Source: Pedosphaera sp. (GTDB lineage: Bacteria > Verrucomicrobiota > Verrucomicrobiia > Limisphaerales > UBA9464). Taken from it: a stretch of 15,411 nucleotides of DNA. The notes under the pieces were generated by a model, which was given only the letters and a program-made list of their open reading frames with translations, ran no database searches and was not told where the DNA came from. The stretch is taken from positions 1 to 15,411 of the forward strand of contig SIAZ01000059.1 of NCBI GenBank assembly GCA_009695405.1, given 5' to 3'. Each line of letters begins with the position of its first letter. The stretch's first letter is position 1. Shown here one piece after another: positions 1 to 7,842 of this stretch. Made by a program: the position numbers and the translations under genes.

Positions 1-119
1 AACAGTTTCAGCGCCGTCTCCGGGGCAGTGGTCAGTTCTGGACCCGCCCCGGCCTTACCCATCTCCTTCAACTCTGCGTCCTGGTCAAAAACAAGGACGA
101 TCACCTCCTCTGGAACTGA
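1..119 (+). CDS. C-terminal remnant of a probable ISKra4-like transposase (partial at window edge)
   Basis: The frame beginning at base 3 is open from the window edge to a TGA at 117-119 and encodes 38 residues. It contains RLRGSGQFW, followed by T..GL.HLLQL and an ending in LLWN. From memory, this resembles the end of ISKra4-type transposases, where an R[VL][KR]G[ST]..FW segment is followed by a Gly and a Leu-rich helix. The catalytic residues lie outside the window, so the family is inferred from one short motif. No clear terminal inverted repeat is visible between the stop codon and the next gene; the only small palindrome there is GCAC-GGAAA-GTGC around 142-154. It could be a complete insertion sequence running in from the left or a decayed fragment. 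Confidence 0.42.
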   Translation, partial: QFQRRLRGSGQFWTRPGLTHLLQLCVLVKNKDDHLLWN

Positions 120-181
120 TTCTTACCGTCAACTCGTGAATGCACGGAAAGTGCAACTTGGTTGAAAACAGATTAAACATC

Positions 182-1399
182 ATGAAAATTGAATCGGTCG
201 ACTTCTATTACTTGTCCATCCCGCAGGTGTTGGATGTGGGCGACGGAAGCCAGGACGCGTTGCTGGTTCGCGTGCGAGCGGGAGATTACGAGGGATGGGG
301 GGAGTGCGAAACTGCCCCGCTAGTCTCGATGGCGAGCTGGAACTGCCCCATGTCCCACAGCGCATGCAAGCCCGTGAGCGCCTCTGTGCTGGGACAAAAA
401 CTTGACGACGTCGATGATCTGCATCGAGTGAATCGTCTGGTTCGCGCTCAGAGTCTGGATCTCCTTCAGGCCGACCACACACTTTCAGGGGTCGACATTG
501 CTCTGTGGGATTTGTTGGCGCGAGCCAAGGGTTCCCCCGTCTTTCGCCTCTTGGGGTATCAGAAGTCATTCCCCAAGCTCGCTTACGCTTCCCAGCTTTT
601 CGGTGACGACCCTAGCATTACCTTTCAGCGTGCCTGCGAGGTGACGAAGGCAGGCTTTCGGGCCGCTAAGTTTGGTTGGGGGCCGTATGGTCTAGGAACG
701 GCGCAGGAGGATGCTGATCAAGTGGAAGCTGCCCGAGAAGGGCTAGGCCAAGATGGCCTCCTTCTCGTGGACGTAGGAACGGTTTGGTATGAGGATGTCG
801 CCCGCGCAGAGCAACGGGTGGCCGCCTTAAAGAAGTGCCGTGTGGGTTGGCTGGAAGAGCCCTTCGTGTCGGGAGCATTCAAAGCCTACCATCGGTTGGC
901 TCAATTGGCACCCGAGGTGCCCATGGCCGGGGGAGAAGGATGTCATACCATCCATCAAGCCATCAACATGATCGACTATGCGGGCTTGGGTTATATCCAG
1001 ATCGACACCGGCCGTGTGGGCGGCATCACATCGGCCAAGCAGGTGGCCGACTACGCCGACGCTAAGGGGGTGCGCTTTGTTAATCACACTTTTACCACGC
1101 ACTTGGCATTGAGTGCCTCATTGCAGCCTTATGCTGGCCTAGAGAAACACGATATTTGCGAGTATCCCTTTGCCCCTTCTTCACTCGGACGCGACTTTAC
1201 CACCACAAAGCTCCTGCCGGATCCGCAAGGATGGGTGAGCGTGCCGAGCGAGCCCGGACTCGGGGTTGTCCCGGACACCGTCGCGTTGAAACCCTACCTT
1301 CAAGAGGTCGAAATACACGTCGGCGGTAAGACAGTCTTCCGCAGCTCAACTTTCGATACACTGAGCAAGTCGGTTCTCTCGACTGGAGCGTTGTCTTGA
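182..1399 (+). CDS. Enolase-superfamily dehydratase/epimerase, mandelate racemase subgroup
   Basis: This 405-residue protein has the capping domain and (beta/alpha)8 barrel of the mandelate racemase/muconate lactonizing enzyme family. Numbered from the ATG at 182, the Mg2+ ligands are D197 (LLVDVG), E225 (WLEEP) and E252 (GGEG). K163 in AAKFGWG is the expected base on one face. The D275 (DTGRVGG) and H302 (VNHTF) pair is the His-Asp dyad of the mandelate racemase subgroup. The spacing of these residues closely follows that of mandelate racemase. Members of this subgroup abstract the proton alpha to a carboxylate, usually in dehydration or epimerization of sugar acids; the substrate cannot be read from the sequence. 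An upstream ATG at 140 would add 14 residues, but MKIESVDFYYL at 182 is the normal family N-terminus. No good ribosome-binding site precedes either start. It is probably cytoplasmic and monocistronic. Confidence 0.9.
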   Translation: MKIESVDFYYLSIPQVLDVGDGSQDALLVRVRAGDYEGWGECETAPLVSMASWNCPMSHSACKPVSASVLGQKLDDVDDLHRVNRLVRAQSLDLLQADHTLSGVDIALWDLLARAKGSPVFRLLGYQKSFPKLAYASQLFGDDPSITFQRACEVTKAGFRAAKFGWGPYGLGTAQEDADQVEAAREGLGQDGLLLVDVGTVWYEDVARAEQRVAALKKCRVGWLEEPFVSGAFKAYHRLAQLAPEVPMAGGEGCHTIHQAINMIDYAGLGYIQIDTGRVGGITSAKQVADYADAKGVRFVNHTFTTHLALSASLQPYAGLEKHDICEYPFAPSSLGRDFTTTKLLPDPQGWVSVPSEPGLGVVPDTVALKPYLQEVEIHVGGKTVFRSSTFDTLSKSVLSTGALS

Positions 1400-1888
1400 A
1401 TGAATCGACCAAGCAGTTCCAGTGTTCCCAGCAGCGACAAGTTCCGCTGGGAGATGAACCCCTCCACGGCAGGGACGCTTGCATGAGGGCTGACCATGGA
1501 AGAATGGAGACCGCAGAGTAGTTCTGCATGGATACCGGGTCGATGGTATGGTCGTGGCAGCGCGCTTATCTCATCGTTAGCCGAAGAAAGCTCAGGCTGA
1601 GAGTATCGGTCGCGTTTTGTAGGCTCAGGTCGTGCTAATTCTCCCAATCAAAACCGAAGCATCTCGACAGTGCGAGGTAGATGGTCGCCACCGTTCGTTC
1701 AGCATATCTGTCCCGAGGTCCCTGATTCGCGAGAAACGGATAAACGGTCTGTACAATCGCCGCTTTTCAATCTTCGCCGATTAACGTTTGGATTGACTTA
1801 CGTCGTCCGTGCCGGTGGTCTTTAAGACGAGCCCTATAACACCCACGAAGGTTACCTGCTTAGGGGAGAGGTGTGAAGTCAACCGACC
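1400..1888. other. Intergenic region without a supportable gene
   Basis: About 490 bases lie between the enolase-superfamily gene and the pseudopilin gene. Short open frames exist on both strands over roughly 1300-1650, but none has a ribosome-binding site or a recognisable domain. No convincing intrinsic terminator follows the TGA at 1397-1399. A TTGACT at 1793-1798 resembles a -35 box but has no matching -10 at a normal distance. A purine-rich AGGGGAGAGG at 1862-1871 lies 17 bases before the pseudopilin ATG, too far to be a normal ribosome-binding site. The first 250 bases may be a dispersed repeat (see findings). Confidence 0.5.
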
Positions 1889-2692
1889 ATGCATCCAGAT
1901 CGCTTATCAAGAGACCAACGCCCTGTACTTCGGGGTTTCACTCTGATTGAACTGTTGGTCGTCATTGCCATTATCGCCATTCTGGCTGGTATGTTGCTGC
2001 CAACGCTGGCTCGGGCACGGGAAAAGGCTAAGCGGATTAACTGCATCTCCAATCTGAAACAGTAGGCGCTGGCTTTTCATCTTTATGCGGATGATTTTCG
2101 CGACATCTTTCCGACCGCCAATCAGACCACCGCGTGGAAGCTCGACGCACTTTATGTCATGAGCAAAGACCAGGGCCTAACTTTGATCAGCTACGGCATG
2201 GCCGGCGGTGCCGTCCGCAAAAATACGGCGGAATTCGAGGCCGACATCAAACAAAAAAAGGTCCTCCCCACCACGTGGCGGTGTCCGTCCCGAAATGACG
2301 CGCCCCGGCTCTTCGACGAAAAGGGGCTTCTGCATATCGATAACTACATGATCTTGACCGGCCTTCGTGGCACGGGTCCGAACCCCGACCTACGTTTTAA
2401 AGGAACCAGTTCTCCCGCTAAATCCTCGGATCCCTCGGGCCCCATCACCGGGGATCACACGCTGGTGTTCCCCGCTCAGAAGGATTGGACATCCAACCAT
2501 GGCAGCAAAGGCCCGGTGCCGATCCTCGGGTAGGTGGATTTTTCAAACACGCCCGCCGGTCTCAACGAAGCGTTTAGCGATGGCCATGCGGAATGGATTT
2601 CCCAAGCCCGGGTTCCTCGGGCCGCCTCCGGAACTTTCGTTAAATCGATGTGGGCCTCCGGATGGCCCTGGGACTGGGGATGGGCGGAATGA
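1889..2692 (+). pseudogene. Type II secretion/pilin-like pseudopilin gene with two in-frame TAG codons
   Basis: A single reading frame of 267 codons runs from the ATG at 1889 to the TGA at 2690-2692, interrupted by TAG at 2063-2065 (codon 59) and TAG at 2531-2533 (codon 215). The N-terminus is a class III prepilin signal: a basic leader, then RGFTLIELLVVIAIIAILAG with the prepilin-peptidase cut after G16, the methylated F17 and the conserved E21. NCISNLKQ then leads into the first TAG, and ALAFHLYADDF resumes directly after it. The last part contains NEAFSDGHAEWI, matching the DGH.EW signature of the many pseudopilin-like proteins found in Verrucomicrobiota and Planctomycetota. No frameshift is present; only the two amber codons break the gene. 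As standard code, it would yield a 58-residue transmembrane peptide. Either it is a recently silenced pseudogene or the ambers are read through. Assignment to the family is firm; functional state is unknown. Confidence 0.85.
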
Positions 2693-3151
2693 AGCGGTCA
2701 ACCTCCCACATCACCGCTCAGCCGACGGTCGACGTTCCGACCTTCTCTCGGGCTGATTTCTCTCCGCTTACCCAGAGGTAGTTCCCAAGGCATGAGCGCA
2801 AATCAACCCTACTTTGGGGATTGGATCAGAGTTTTGACTATTTTCCGACCTCAGAAAGCCGGGATTTAAACCCATTTTTCTCAGCAGGATTTTTTGGAGA
2901 AAGCCCACCTCGGAGATGAGCTGTCAAGGTGAGCGTTAACTTAGTTTTTCGTTCACCCCCAGCCAAGATCACTGCCGACAAAGTGGCCAGCGTCGCCGGT
3001 GCGCTACCAGTGTCATGGAGACCTCGGGGAGTTATCCTCCGAAAACTCAGGCAAATCCCGCCCTCTACTTTCTCAATCCGCCCAATCCACTCAGTAGGCC
3101 TGACAGATGACCAAGAGATCGGGTGAAGAGGTCGAGGTGAACGGAAGGAGT
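2693..3151. other. Intergenic region between convergent genes, no supportable gene
   Basis: About 460 bases separate the end of the pseudopilin gene from the end of the convergent GH-GT2 gene. A 65-codon frame starting with GTG at 2929 has no ribosome-binding site, no domain and a composition unlike the neighbours, so it is not called. No hairpin followed by a T-tract was found for either converging gene. Short AT-rich stretches (about 2860-2895) stand out from the surrounding sequence but have no recognisable structure. Confidence 0.5.
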
Positions 3152-5740
3152 TTAGCCATCAATCGTCGGCTTTGAGGTTCGGACCAGGCTAAATTCTTTG
3201 GCGCAATCGTCTAGAAAAGCAACGACGAGGCGATGGAGTTCTCGTTGAGCGTGATTGAGTTTCCAAGCCAAGGGCCAGAGGGAGAGAAGAATAAGCCAAG
3301 GCCAATGGTGTAAGAAGCGTGAGACTGTTGGTAAGGTCGAGAAGGGGTCGATGGGAGCTAAGCCTTGGAGACGGCTGACGACACCGATAAAAAGCAGTTC
3401 GCCGCCGCCGATGGAAGCGAAGATAACTAGAGCGAAAGAACTCCATTGTGAACGGATTCGGCAGCGCAACATTTGTCGATTACCTTCATGATATTCGACC
3501 GCTGTCAGTACTTGTAATCGAGCCCAGCGAGAGCCGTAGATTTCGACATCGAACGGGCTCCAACCCGCATCGGGTTTATTTTGCCAACCGAGTGCATCGA
3601 GACGTGCCAGCATTCGTTGAAGGAATCGCATACGATCCAAGCCCTTTTCAGCCCAATAAAGAAGAACTTGAAGAGCTTCTTCACGATCGACAAGACTGAG
3701 AGAGTTGAGGGTTTCACGCGTGCTTAGAGGACGTTGGCGATCAAGAAGATTACCCCGATGCCGAGCCCATCCACGAACGATCGGTTGAAGGAAAAAAAGA
3801 AAGGCCACCATGGGCCTGGACCAGAATCGGCAGCGGTTTCGGGGGAGTTTAGTTTGGCAGGCGGCGGTGATACAGAGGGTTAAGGAAAACAGCAGACTGA
3901 CCAACCCCAAGGTCCAGACGAAAGGCACAACAGCGCTGATCACAAGAATGGGTGTGGTGACCAAGACGTGGAACTCCAAGCTGGTGCCGATGATGAGCGT
4001 TAGGCTGGTGTCCCGGGTGTAAATGCTTTGGAAGGGAGCGCTACCGAACATACCGTGGTAGATCACTGGGCGCCGAGTTTCGACGCCGATCCGAGCGGAG
4101 GTATAAATGCGCCCCTGCCACATTGATCCGCCGAAACGGTTAAAGTTTTCGGGATGCCGTTGTTCGAGTAGGGCCTCGGCTTCGCCATAACCGGATTGTT
4201 GACGCAAATAAGCGGTGAGAGAATTGCGCCGATAGTGCCAAACGAAACCCGCCGGACTGAATCCGATTCGGTATCCGTGTTGTTGAAGTCGCCAGCAGAT
4301 GTCGACATCGTCACCGGCCCGCCGGTAAATGGGGTTGAAGCCTCCAATTTCCTGTAATGCCCATCGGTAGAAGGCCATATTGCAGCCTGGAATATGTTCA
4401 GCAACACGATCGGTTAGCATGACGTGCGCTGGACCTCCTGGCGACATCATGACGGCTGCAGCCGTTGGAGAATCATCAGGTGGCAAGAAATTGTGTCCCC
4501 CGATGCCAGTGAAGCGAGAGCGAAGTAGATCGCCGACCAGATAATACAGCCAGTCTTCATCCGCGCGGCAGTCTGAGTCGGTAAAAGCGACGATCTCGCC
4601 GGTGGCGGCTTCGATACCGGTATTACGGGCGAAACCGAGCCCTTTATTGACCACATGTCGTAAGGTACGGACGCGCGGAAACGTGGCCGCAATCGAGGGG
4701 GTGGCGTCGGTTGATCCGTCGTCGATAAGGAGGACCTCGTAATCGGAATAATTAAGATTCTCGAGGGATTGAAGGCAGGATTTCAGGGTGGCCGCACCGT
4801 TGTAGCTAGCCACCACCACCGAAACGAGGGGTGTGCTGGGCAACGGAAACCAAGGGGCAACTTTGTAGCAGTCTCGAACGGCATCAAAGGACGCCTTGGG
4901 TGAGCGATCAAAGCGGGTTAAGCCGAAGGCCCAATCGAGGATTTGCCGACCGCTATTCCACCACTCATCGGTGAACGAGTAGACCACCACACCAGCGCAA
5001 CCACCGCGAAAAGCACTTTCAATTTTCCAAGTGAGGATTTCTGCCTGAGTAGACTCCCCTTCACGAAGGGTATCGACCCCAAATTCACCCAGTATCAGGG
5101 GCTTGGTTTCAGTCAGCATCTGCAACCGAGCTAGGTAATTTTCGAAAGGTTGACGTTCGTGCAAGTAGAGGTTGTAGCAGTGAAAATCGATGGAGTCGGG
5201 ACGGAGAAATTCGGTGGTGGGAAAGTTACCGAAAGTGCAGAGCAGTTCAGCGTCTTCACTCTTGGAAGCCTGCACTAACCTATTGATAAAATTCTCGACA
5301 TTTGCTGAACCACTCCATCGAACGACATCAGCAGGAATCTCATTAACCACGCTCAGAGCGAAGAGTGCTGGATGAGCCGCGCAATCCCGCGCCGCTTTTC
5401 GAACAGTCTGAAGGGCCGTCTCTCGAGATTCGACCGAATCAAGAAAGCAAAGATTCCTATTCCAAGGGACATCCACCAAAAGGCGCAAACCATGTTCAAG
5501 GGCGAGATCTAAAAACCATCTGGGAGGGACGTGATAAACTCGGATTAGATTTGCCCCAAGTGAGCAGATTTGGAGAAAGTCGCGTGCGGTAATCTCTCTG
5601 TTGGTAAAATGGTTACCTAAGGAATCGGGAGTTAACGGTCCGTAAGTGACTCCTTTGGGATGAAATTTTCGCCCATCAAGCCGAAAGAATTTGCCGTCGA
5701 CAGTGACTCTAGCTCTGGGATGAGGCGTCAAAGAATTCAA
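3152..5740 (-). CDS. Fused GH-A-type glycosidase / GT2 glycosyltransferase, membrane-anchored
   Basis: This 862-residue protein has three parts. Residues 12-295 form a GH2/GH5-like TIM barrel: the FRLDGRKFHPKGVTYG opening, the acid/base pair N133-E134 in VVNEIP, and the nucleophile E219 in ILGEFG. Residues 305-520 form a GT2 domain: SVVVASYNG, LIDDGSTD (D340-D341), TDSD at 387-390, a GDDVD catalytic-base motif (D477-D478) and a QQSGYGEAEALL helix. Hydrophobic segments at about 581-627, 643-655, 767-787 and 813-827 anchor the C-terminus. GT2 proteins of this form make extracellular glycans from nucleotide sugars, and the glycosidase half could trim or transglycosylate the product. That linkage, and which side of the membrane the glycosidase faces, are inferred; there is no N-terminal signal peptide. 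The start is TTG at 5738-5740: the frame closes upstream at a TGA with no other start between. It stands alone, with no polysaccharide-export genes beside it. Confidence 0.88.
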   Translation of the reverse strand: MNSLTPHPRARVTVDGKFFRLDGRKFHPKGVTYGPLTPDSLGNHFTNREITARDFLQICSLGANLIRVYHVPPRWFLDLALEHGLRLLVDVPWNRNLCFLDSVESRETALQTVRKAARDCAAHPALFALSVVNEIPADVVRWSGSANVENFINRLVQASKSEDAELLCTFGNFPTTEFLRPDSIDFHCYNLYLHERQPFENYLARLQMLTETKPLILGEFGVDTLREGESTQAEILTWKIESAFRGGCAGVVVYSFTDEWWNSGRQILDWAFGLTRFDRSPKASFDAVRDCYKVAPWFPLPSTPLVSVVVASYNGAATLKSCLQSLENLNYSDYEVLLIDDGSTDATPSIAATFPRVRTLRHVVNKGLGFARNTGIEAATGEIVAFTDSDCRADEDWLYYLVGDLLRSRFTGIGGHNFLPPDDSPTAAAVMMSPGGPAHVMLTDRVAEHIPGCNMAFYRWALQEIGGFNPIYRRAGDDVDICWRLQQHGYRIGFSPAGFVWHYRRNSLTAYLRQQSGYGEAEALLEQRHPENFNRFGGSMWQGRIYTSARIGVETRRPVIYHGMFGSAPFQSIYTRDTSLTLIIGTSLEFHVLVTTPILVISAVVPFVWTLGLVSLLFSLTLCITAACQTKLPRNRCRFWSRPMVAFLFFLQPIVRGWARHRGNLLDRQRPLSTRETLNSLSLVDREEALQVLLYWAEKGLDRMRFLQRMLARLDALGWQNKPDAGWSPFDVEIYGSRWARLQVLTAVEYHEGNRQMLRCRIRSQWSSFALVIFASIGGGELLFIGVVSRLQGLAPIDPFSTLPTVSRFLHHWPWLILLSLWPLAWKLNHAQRELHRLVVAFLDDCAKEFSLVRTSKPTIDG

Positions 5741-5854
5741 GCGTAGGAGGAAGGGTGGGACGGAGAAATCTCAGGAAAAGGTTGGGGAACAAATCCCTTT
5801 GAGAAAACGAGTGAGGGATTGAAGATGATAGGAACCAGAGACATTGTCGGTAAA

Positions 5855-5860
5855 ATTATA
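5855..5860 (-). promoter_or_regulatory. Possible -10 element upstream of the GH-GT2 gene
   Basis: The minus strand reads TATAAT at this position, about 115 bases upstream of the TTG start, in the 273-base gap after the serine acetyltransferase gene. No good -35 hexamer lies 16-18 bases further upstream; the nearest TTGCAG is only 12 bases away. It is a candidate by its perfect -10 match alone. Confidence 0.25.
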
Positions 5861-6013
5861 GGATGTCGCAGACTGCAATCCTACGGTTTACATCCAGCCT
5901 GAATAAGGCACACAATTGAGGTGTATTGCAACGTGGATTAAAGCGGGATCTTCTGGGTTCTTTGGAGAAGATTGATCTAGGGGGTCAAAGAGTTTTTTCA
6001 ATTTGAAAAGGCC

Positions 6014-6931
6014 TTAGATCTGCCAGTCCACCGAGGTGGCGCGATCCTTCTTTGCCGAGACTTTGACTCGGAGATCATCCATGAGGACAATGGAATCAGG
6101 CGGGACGCTGTGCATAAGGAAGACATTGGCTCCCACGGTAGTGCCCGAACCGATGACTGTATCGCCTCCGACAATAGTGGCATTAGCGTAAATGGTGACA
6201 TGGTCTTCGAGGGTAGGATGTCGTTTTTGGCCTCGGAGAGCTTGGCCTGCAGCGAGAGAACGGGCGACCAACCCGACGCCTTGGTATAATTTCACATGAG
6301 TGCCGATAATGGCAGTTTCACCGATCACTGTACCGGTGCAGTGATCAACGAAGAAATGACTGCCGATTTGAGCTCCCGGATGGATATCCATACCAGTGCG
6401 GCTATGGGCCCATTCCGCCATGATCCGAGGGAGAAGAGGCACCTTTCGGCGATAGAGTGCGTGGGCCATTCGATGAATTGAAATCGCTTCGACGAAAGGG
6501 TAAGCGACGATAATTTCCTCGCGATTGGAAGCGGCCGGATCACCACGGAAAGCGGCTTCGACATCGGAAGCAAGAATTTCGCGGATGATCGGAAGTTCCC
6601 TCAGAAACTCGATGGTTAGAGTGTGTGCAAGACGTCGGGGACCGGTGCGATCGTTGGGAGAGGTATTAAAGCAGCGAAGTGCTTTGTAGAGTTCGTCCTC
6701 AAGATTGCCGGCGACATCATCGAGGAGCAGGACGGTCTCCGATTTAAGTTCGGAGCTATGGATAACTTGATCATCGAAAAAGCCGGGAAAATTCAGACGT
6801 AGAAGATTTTTGCAAATTTGCACCACAGCACCTTTCGAGGGTAGATTGACCCCGTCGAGATGGTTAATCCCGCCCTGTTTAGAGTAACTAGCGAGCAGGG
6901 CGTCAGAGATTTCGGTGATCGGAAACGACAC
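6014..6931 (-). CDS. cysE: Serine O-acetyltransferase
   Basis: The enzyme transfers acetyl from acetyl-CoA to L-serine, giving O-acetylserine for cysteine synthesis in the cytoplasm. The 305-residue protein has a helical N-terminal half (about 1-165, with DPAASNREEIIVAYPFVEAI just before the barrel) and a left-handed beta-helix of hexapeptide repeats (about 182-290). The catalytic histidines are H184 in GMDIHPGA and H238 in KRHP. HCTGTVIGETAIIG and LYQGVGL are the acetyl-CoA-side segments; the usual LYQGVTLGA is altered to LYQGVGLVA. The extended N-terminus resembles the EpsC branch. The protein ends in WQI; a C-terminal Ile is what serine acetyltransferases insert into cysteine synthase. The start is GTG at 6929-6931. 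The gene is divergent from rpmI across 125 bases and occupies the place where infC is usual. No cysteine synthase gene is present in the window. Confidence 0.93.
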   Translation of the reverse strand: MSFPITEISDALLASYSKQGGINHLDGVNLPSKGAVVQICKNLLRLNFPGFFDDQVIHSSELKSETVLLLDDVAGNLEDELYKALRCFNTSPNDRTGPRRLAHTLTIEFLRELPIIREILASDVEAAFRGDPAASNREEIIVAYPFVEAISIHRMAHALYRRKVPLLPRIMAEWAHSRTGMDIHPGAQIGSHFFVDHCTGTVIGETAIIGTHVKLYQGVGLVARSLAAGQALRGQKRHPTLEDHVTIYANATIVGGDTVIGSGTTVGANVFLMHSVPPDSIVLMDDLRVKVSAKKDRATSVDWQI

Positions 6932-6994
6932 GCCGTAAGAGTGAAGGAGTGAGAGTTAGAAAGCGAGAATTGCGAGAGTCTTTGAATTTATCTC

Positions 6995-7022
6995 TTGATC
7001 CCGCTCCCTTCATTCGTATGCT
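6995..7022 (+). promoter_or_regulatory. Possible sigma70-type promoter of rpmI-rplT
   Basis: TTGATC at 6995-7000 and TATGCT at 7017-7022 are separated by 16 bases and lie about 35 bases upstream of the rpmI ATG. The -35 matches four and the -10 four consensus positions, so this is only a candidate. It lies in the 125-base divergent gap shared with the serine acetyltransferase gene. No clear ribosome-binding site precedes rpmI. Confidence 0.3.
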
Positions 7023-7056
7023 CCCTAGCCTTTCGTCTCATCGAAAGTCCTGTTTT

Positions 7057-7266
7057 ATGCGTCGTCCGAAGGGTATCAAGACCAAGAAGTCCGTTTCCAA
7101 GCGGTTTAAAATTACCGCAACCGGCAAGGTGGTTACGTCACATGCTGGCAAAAGGCATTTGCTGTCCGGCAAAAATGCAAAACGCCGTCGTCGTTTGGGA
7201 GCCTCCAAGGTTCTCCATCCGAGAGACGTCTACAAAATCAAGGCGTGTCTGCCGTTTTCACATTGA
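7057..7266 (+). CDS. rpmI: 50S ribosomal protein L35
   Basis: This is the small, very basic L35 protein of the large ribosomal subunit, 69 residues against the usual 64-66. The family features are the PKGIKTKKSVSKRFK opening (matching the canonical PK.KT.K...KRFK), the TATGKV turn, the AGKRHLLSGKNAKRRRRL basic middle and the KACLPF end. The frame stays open upstream to 6949, but the ATG at 7057 places the start three residues before the canonical Pro-Lys and gives the normal length. It is followed after 83 bases by rplT, as in most bacteria. The usual third partner, infC, is missing upstream. Confidence 0.95.
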   Translation: MRRPKGIKTKKSVSKRFKITATGKVVTSHAGKRHLLSGKNAKRRRRLGASKVLHPRDVYKIKACLPFSH

Positions 7267-7349
7267 TCATCTGTTGATCCTTGATTGAAAGACCGAACGA
7301 CTCATATCACTTTCACCTTTTAACTCTCACTTTAACTAGTACCTAGAAC

Positions 7350-7733
7350 ATGCGTGTTACAAACGCCCCAGCTTCTCGCAAACGCCGTAAGAGAATGCTC
7401 AAAATGGCGAAGGGCTTCCGGTTGCGCCGGAGCAGTCATTACCGCTACGCCAGCGATGCCGTTGATCATAGTCTGCAATATTCTTACCGAGATCGCAAGA
7501 CCAAGAAGCGCACTTTTCGCGCTCTTTGGCAGGTCCGTATCAATGCGGCAGCCCGCTCTGCCGGACTCACCTACAGCCGGTTTATGGAAGGGCTGAAGGC
7601 GGCTCATGTCGGGATGGACCGCAAGGTTCTCGCTGATCTTGCGGCCACGGACGCCGCCGCTTTCACTAAGCTTGTCGAAATCGCCCAGATCGCTCTCAAG
7701 GCTAAATCGGCAGCGGTTGCGGTTAAGGCCTGA
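7350..7733 (+). CDS. rplT: 50S ribosomal protein L20
   Basis: L20 binds 23S rRNA early in assembly of the large subunit. The 127-residue protein has the complete family pattern: the N-terminal basic tail (SRKRRKRMLKMAKGFRLRR, residues 9-27), YRDRKTKKRTFRALWQVRINAAAR, and LTYSRFMEGLKAA in the globular domain, ending with LADLAATDAAAFTKLVEIA. A short Ala/Lys-rich tail (KAKSAAVAVKA) extends beyond the usual 117-119 residues. It is probably co-transcribed with rpmI and ends at a strong terminator 20 bases downstream. In other bacteria L20 represses its own operon through leader RNA; no such structure was recognised here. Confidence 0.97.
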   Translation: MRVTNAPASRKRRKRMLKMAKGFRLRRSSHYRYASDAVDHSLQYSYRDRKTKKRTFRALWQVRINAAARSAGLTYSRFMEGLKAAHVGMDRKVLADLAATDAAAFTKLVEIAQIALKAKSAAVAVKA

Positions 7734-7751
7734 TCGAGTTTTGTTTTTTAG

Positions 7752-7788
7752 AGCGGGCGTCTTCTCACACGGAAGGGGCCCGCTTTTT
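7752..7788 (+). terminator. Intrinsic terminator after rplT
   Basis: AGCGGGC at 7752-7758 pairs with GCCCGCT at 7778-7784, and CTTC (7761-7764) with GAAG (7772-7775) extends the stem across a small internal loop. The structure ends directly in a TTTTT tract (7784-7788). It lies 18 bases after the rplT stop, so most rpmI-rplT transcripts should end here. This implies a separate promoter, or regulated read-through, for the downstream pheS cluster. Confidence 0.85.
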
Positions 7789-7842
7789 GTTGACGCGATT
7801 GTGTTAACTCGCAGTTGACCCCAGTTGCGTGGGGTGGTGGTA

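Noticed and set aside
2929..3126. 65-codon plus-strand frame starting with GTG
   Set aside because: No ribosome-binding site, no family resemblance, and the composition is that of intergenic sequence.
5947..6008. ATCTTCT/AGAAGAT hairpin and TTTTCAA inverted repeat after the serine acetyltransferase gene
   Set aside because: Stems are 7 bp, with an 11-base loop or almost no loop, and no U-tract follows in the minus-strand direction.
7734..7790. Phe-rich leader peptide before pheS (TTT TGT TTT frame)
   Set aside because: No ATG, GTG or TTG start precedes the run in that frame after a stop, and only two Phe codons are present there.
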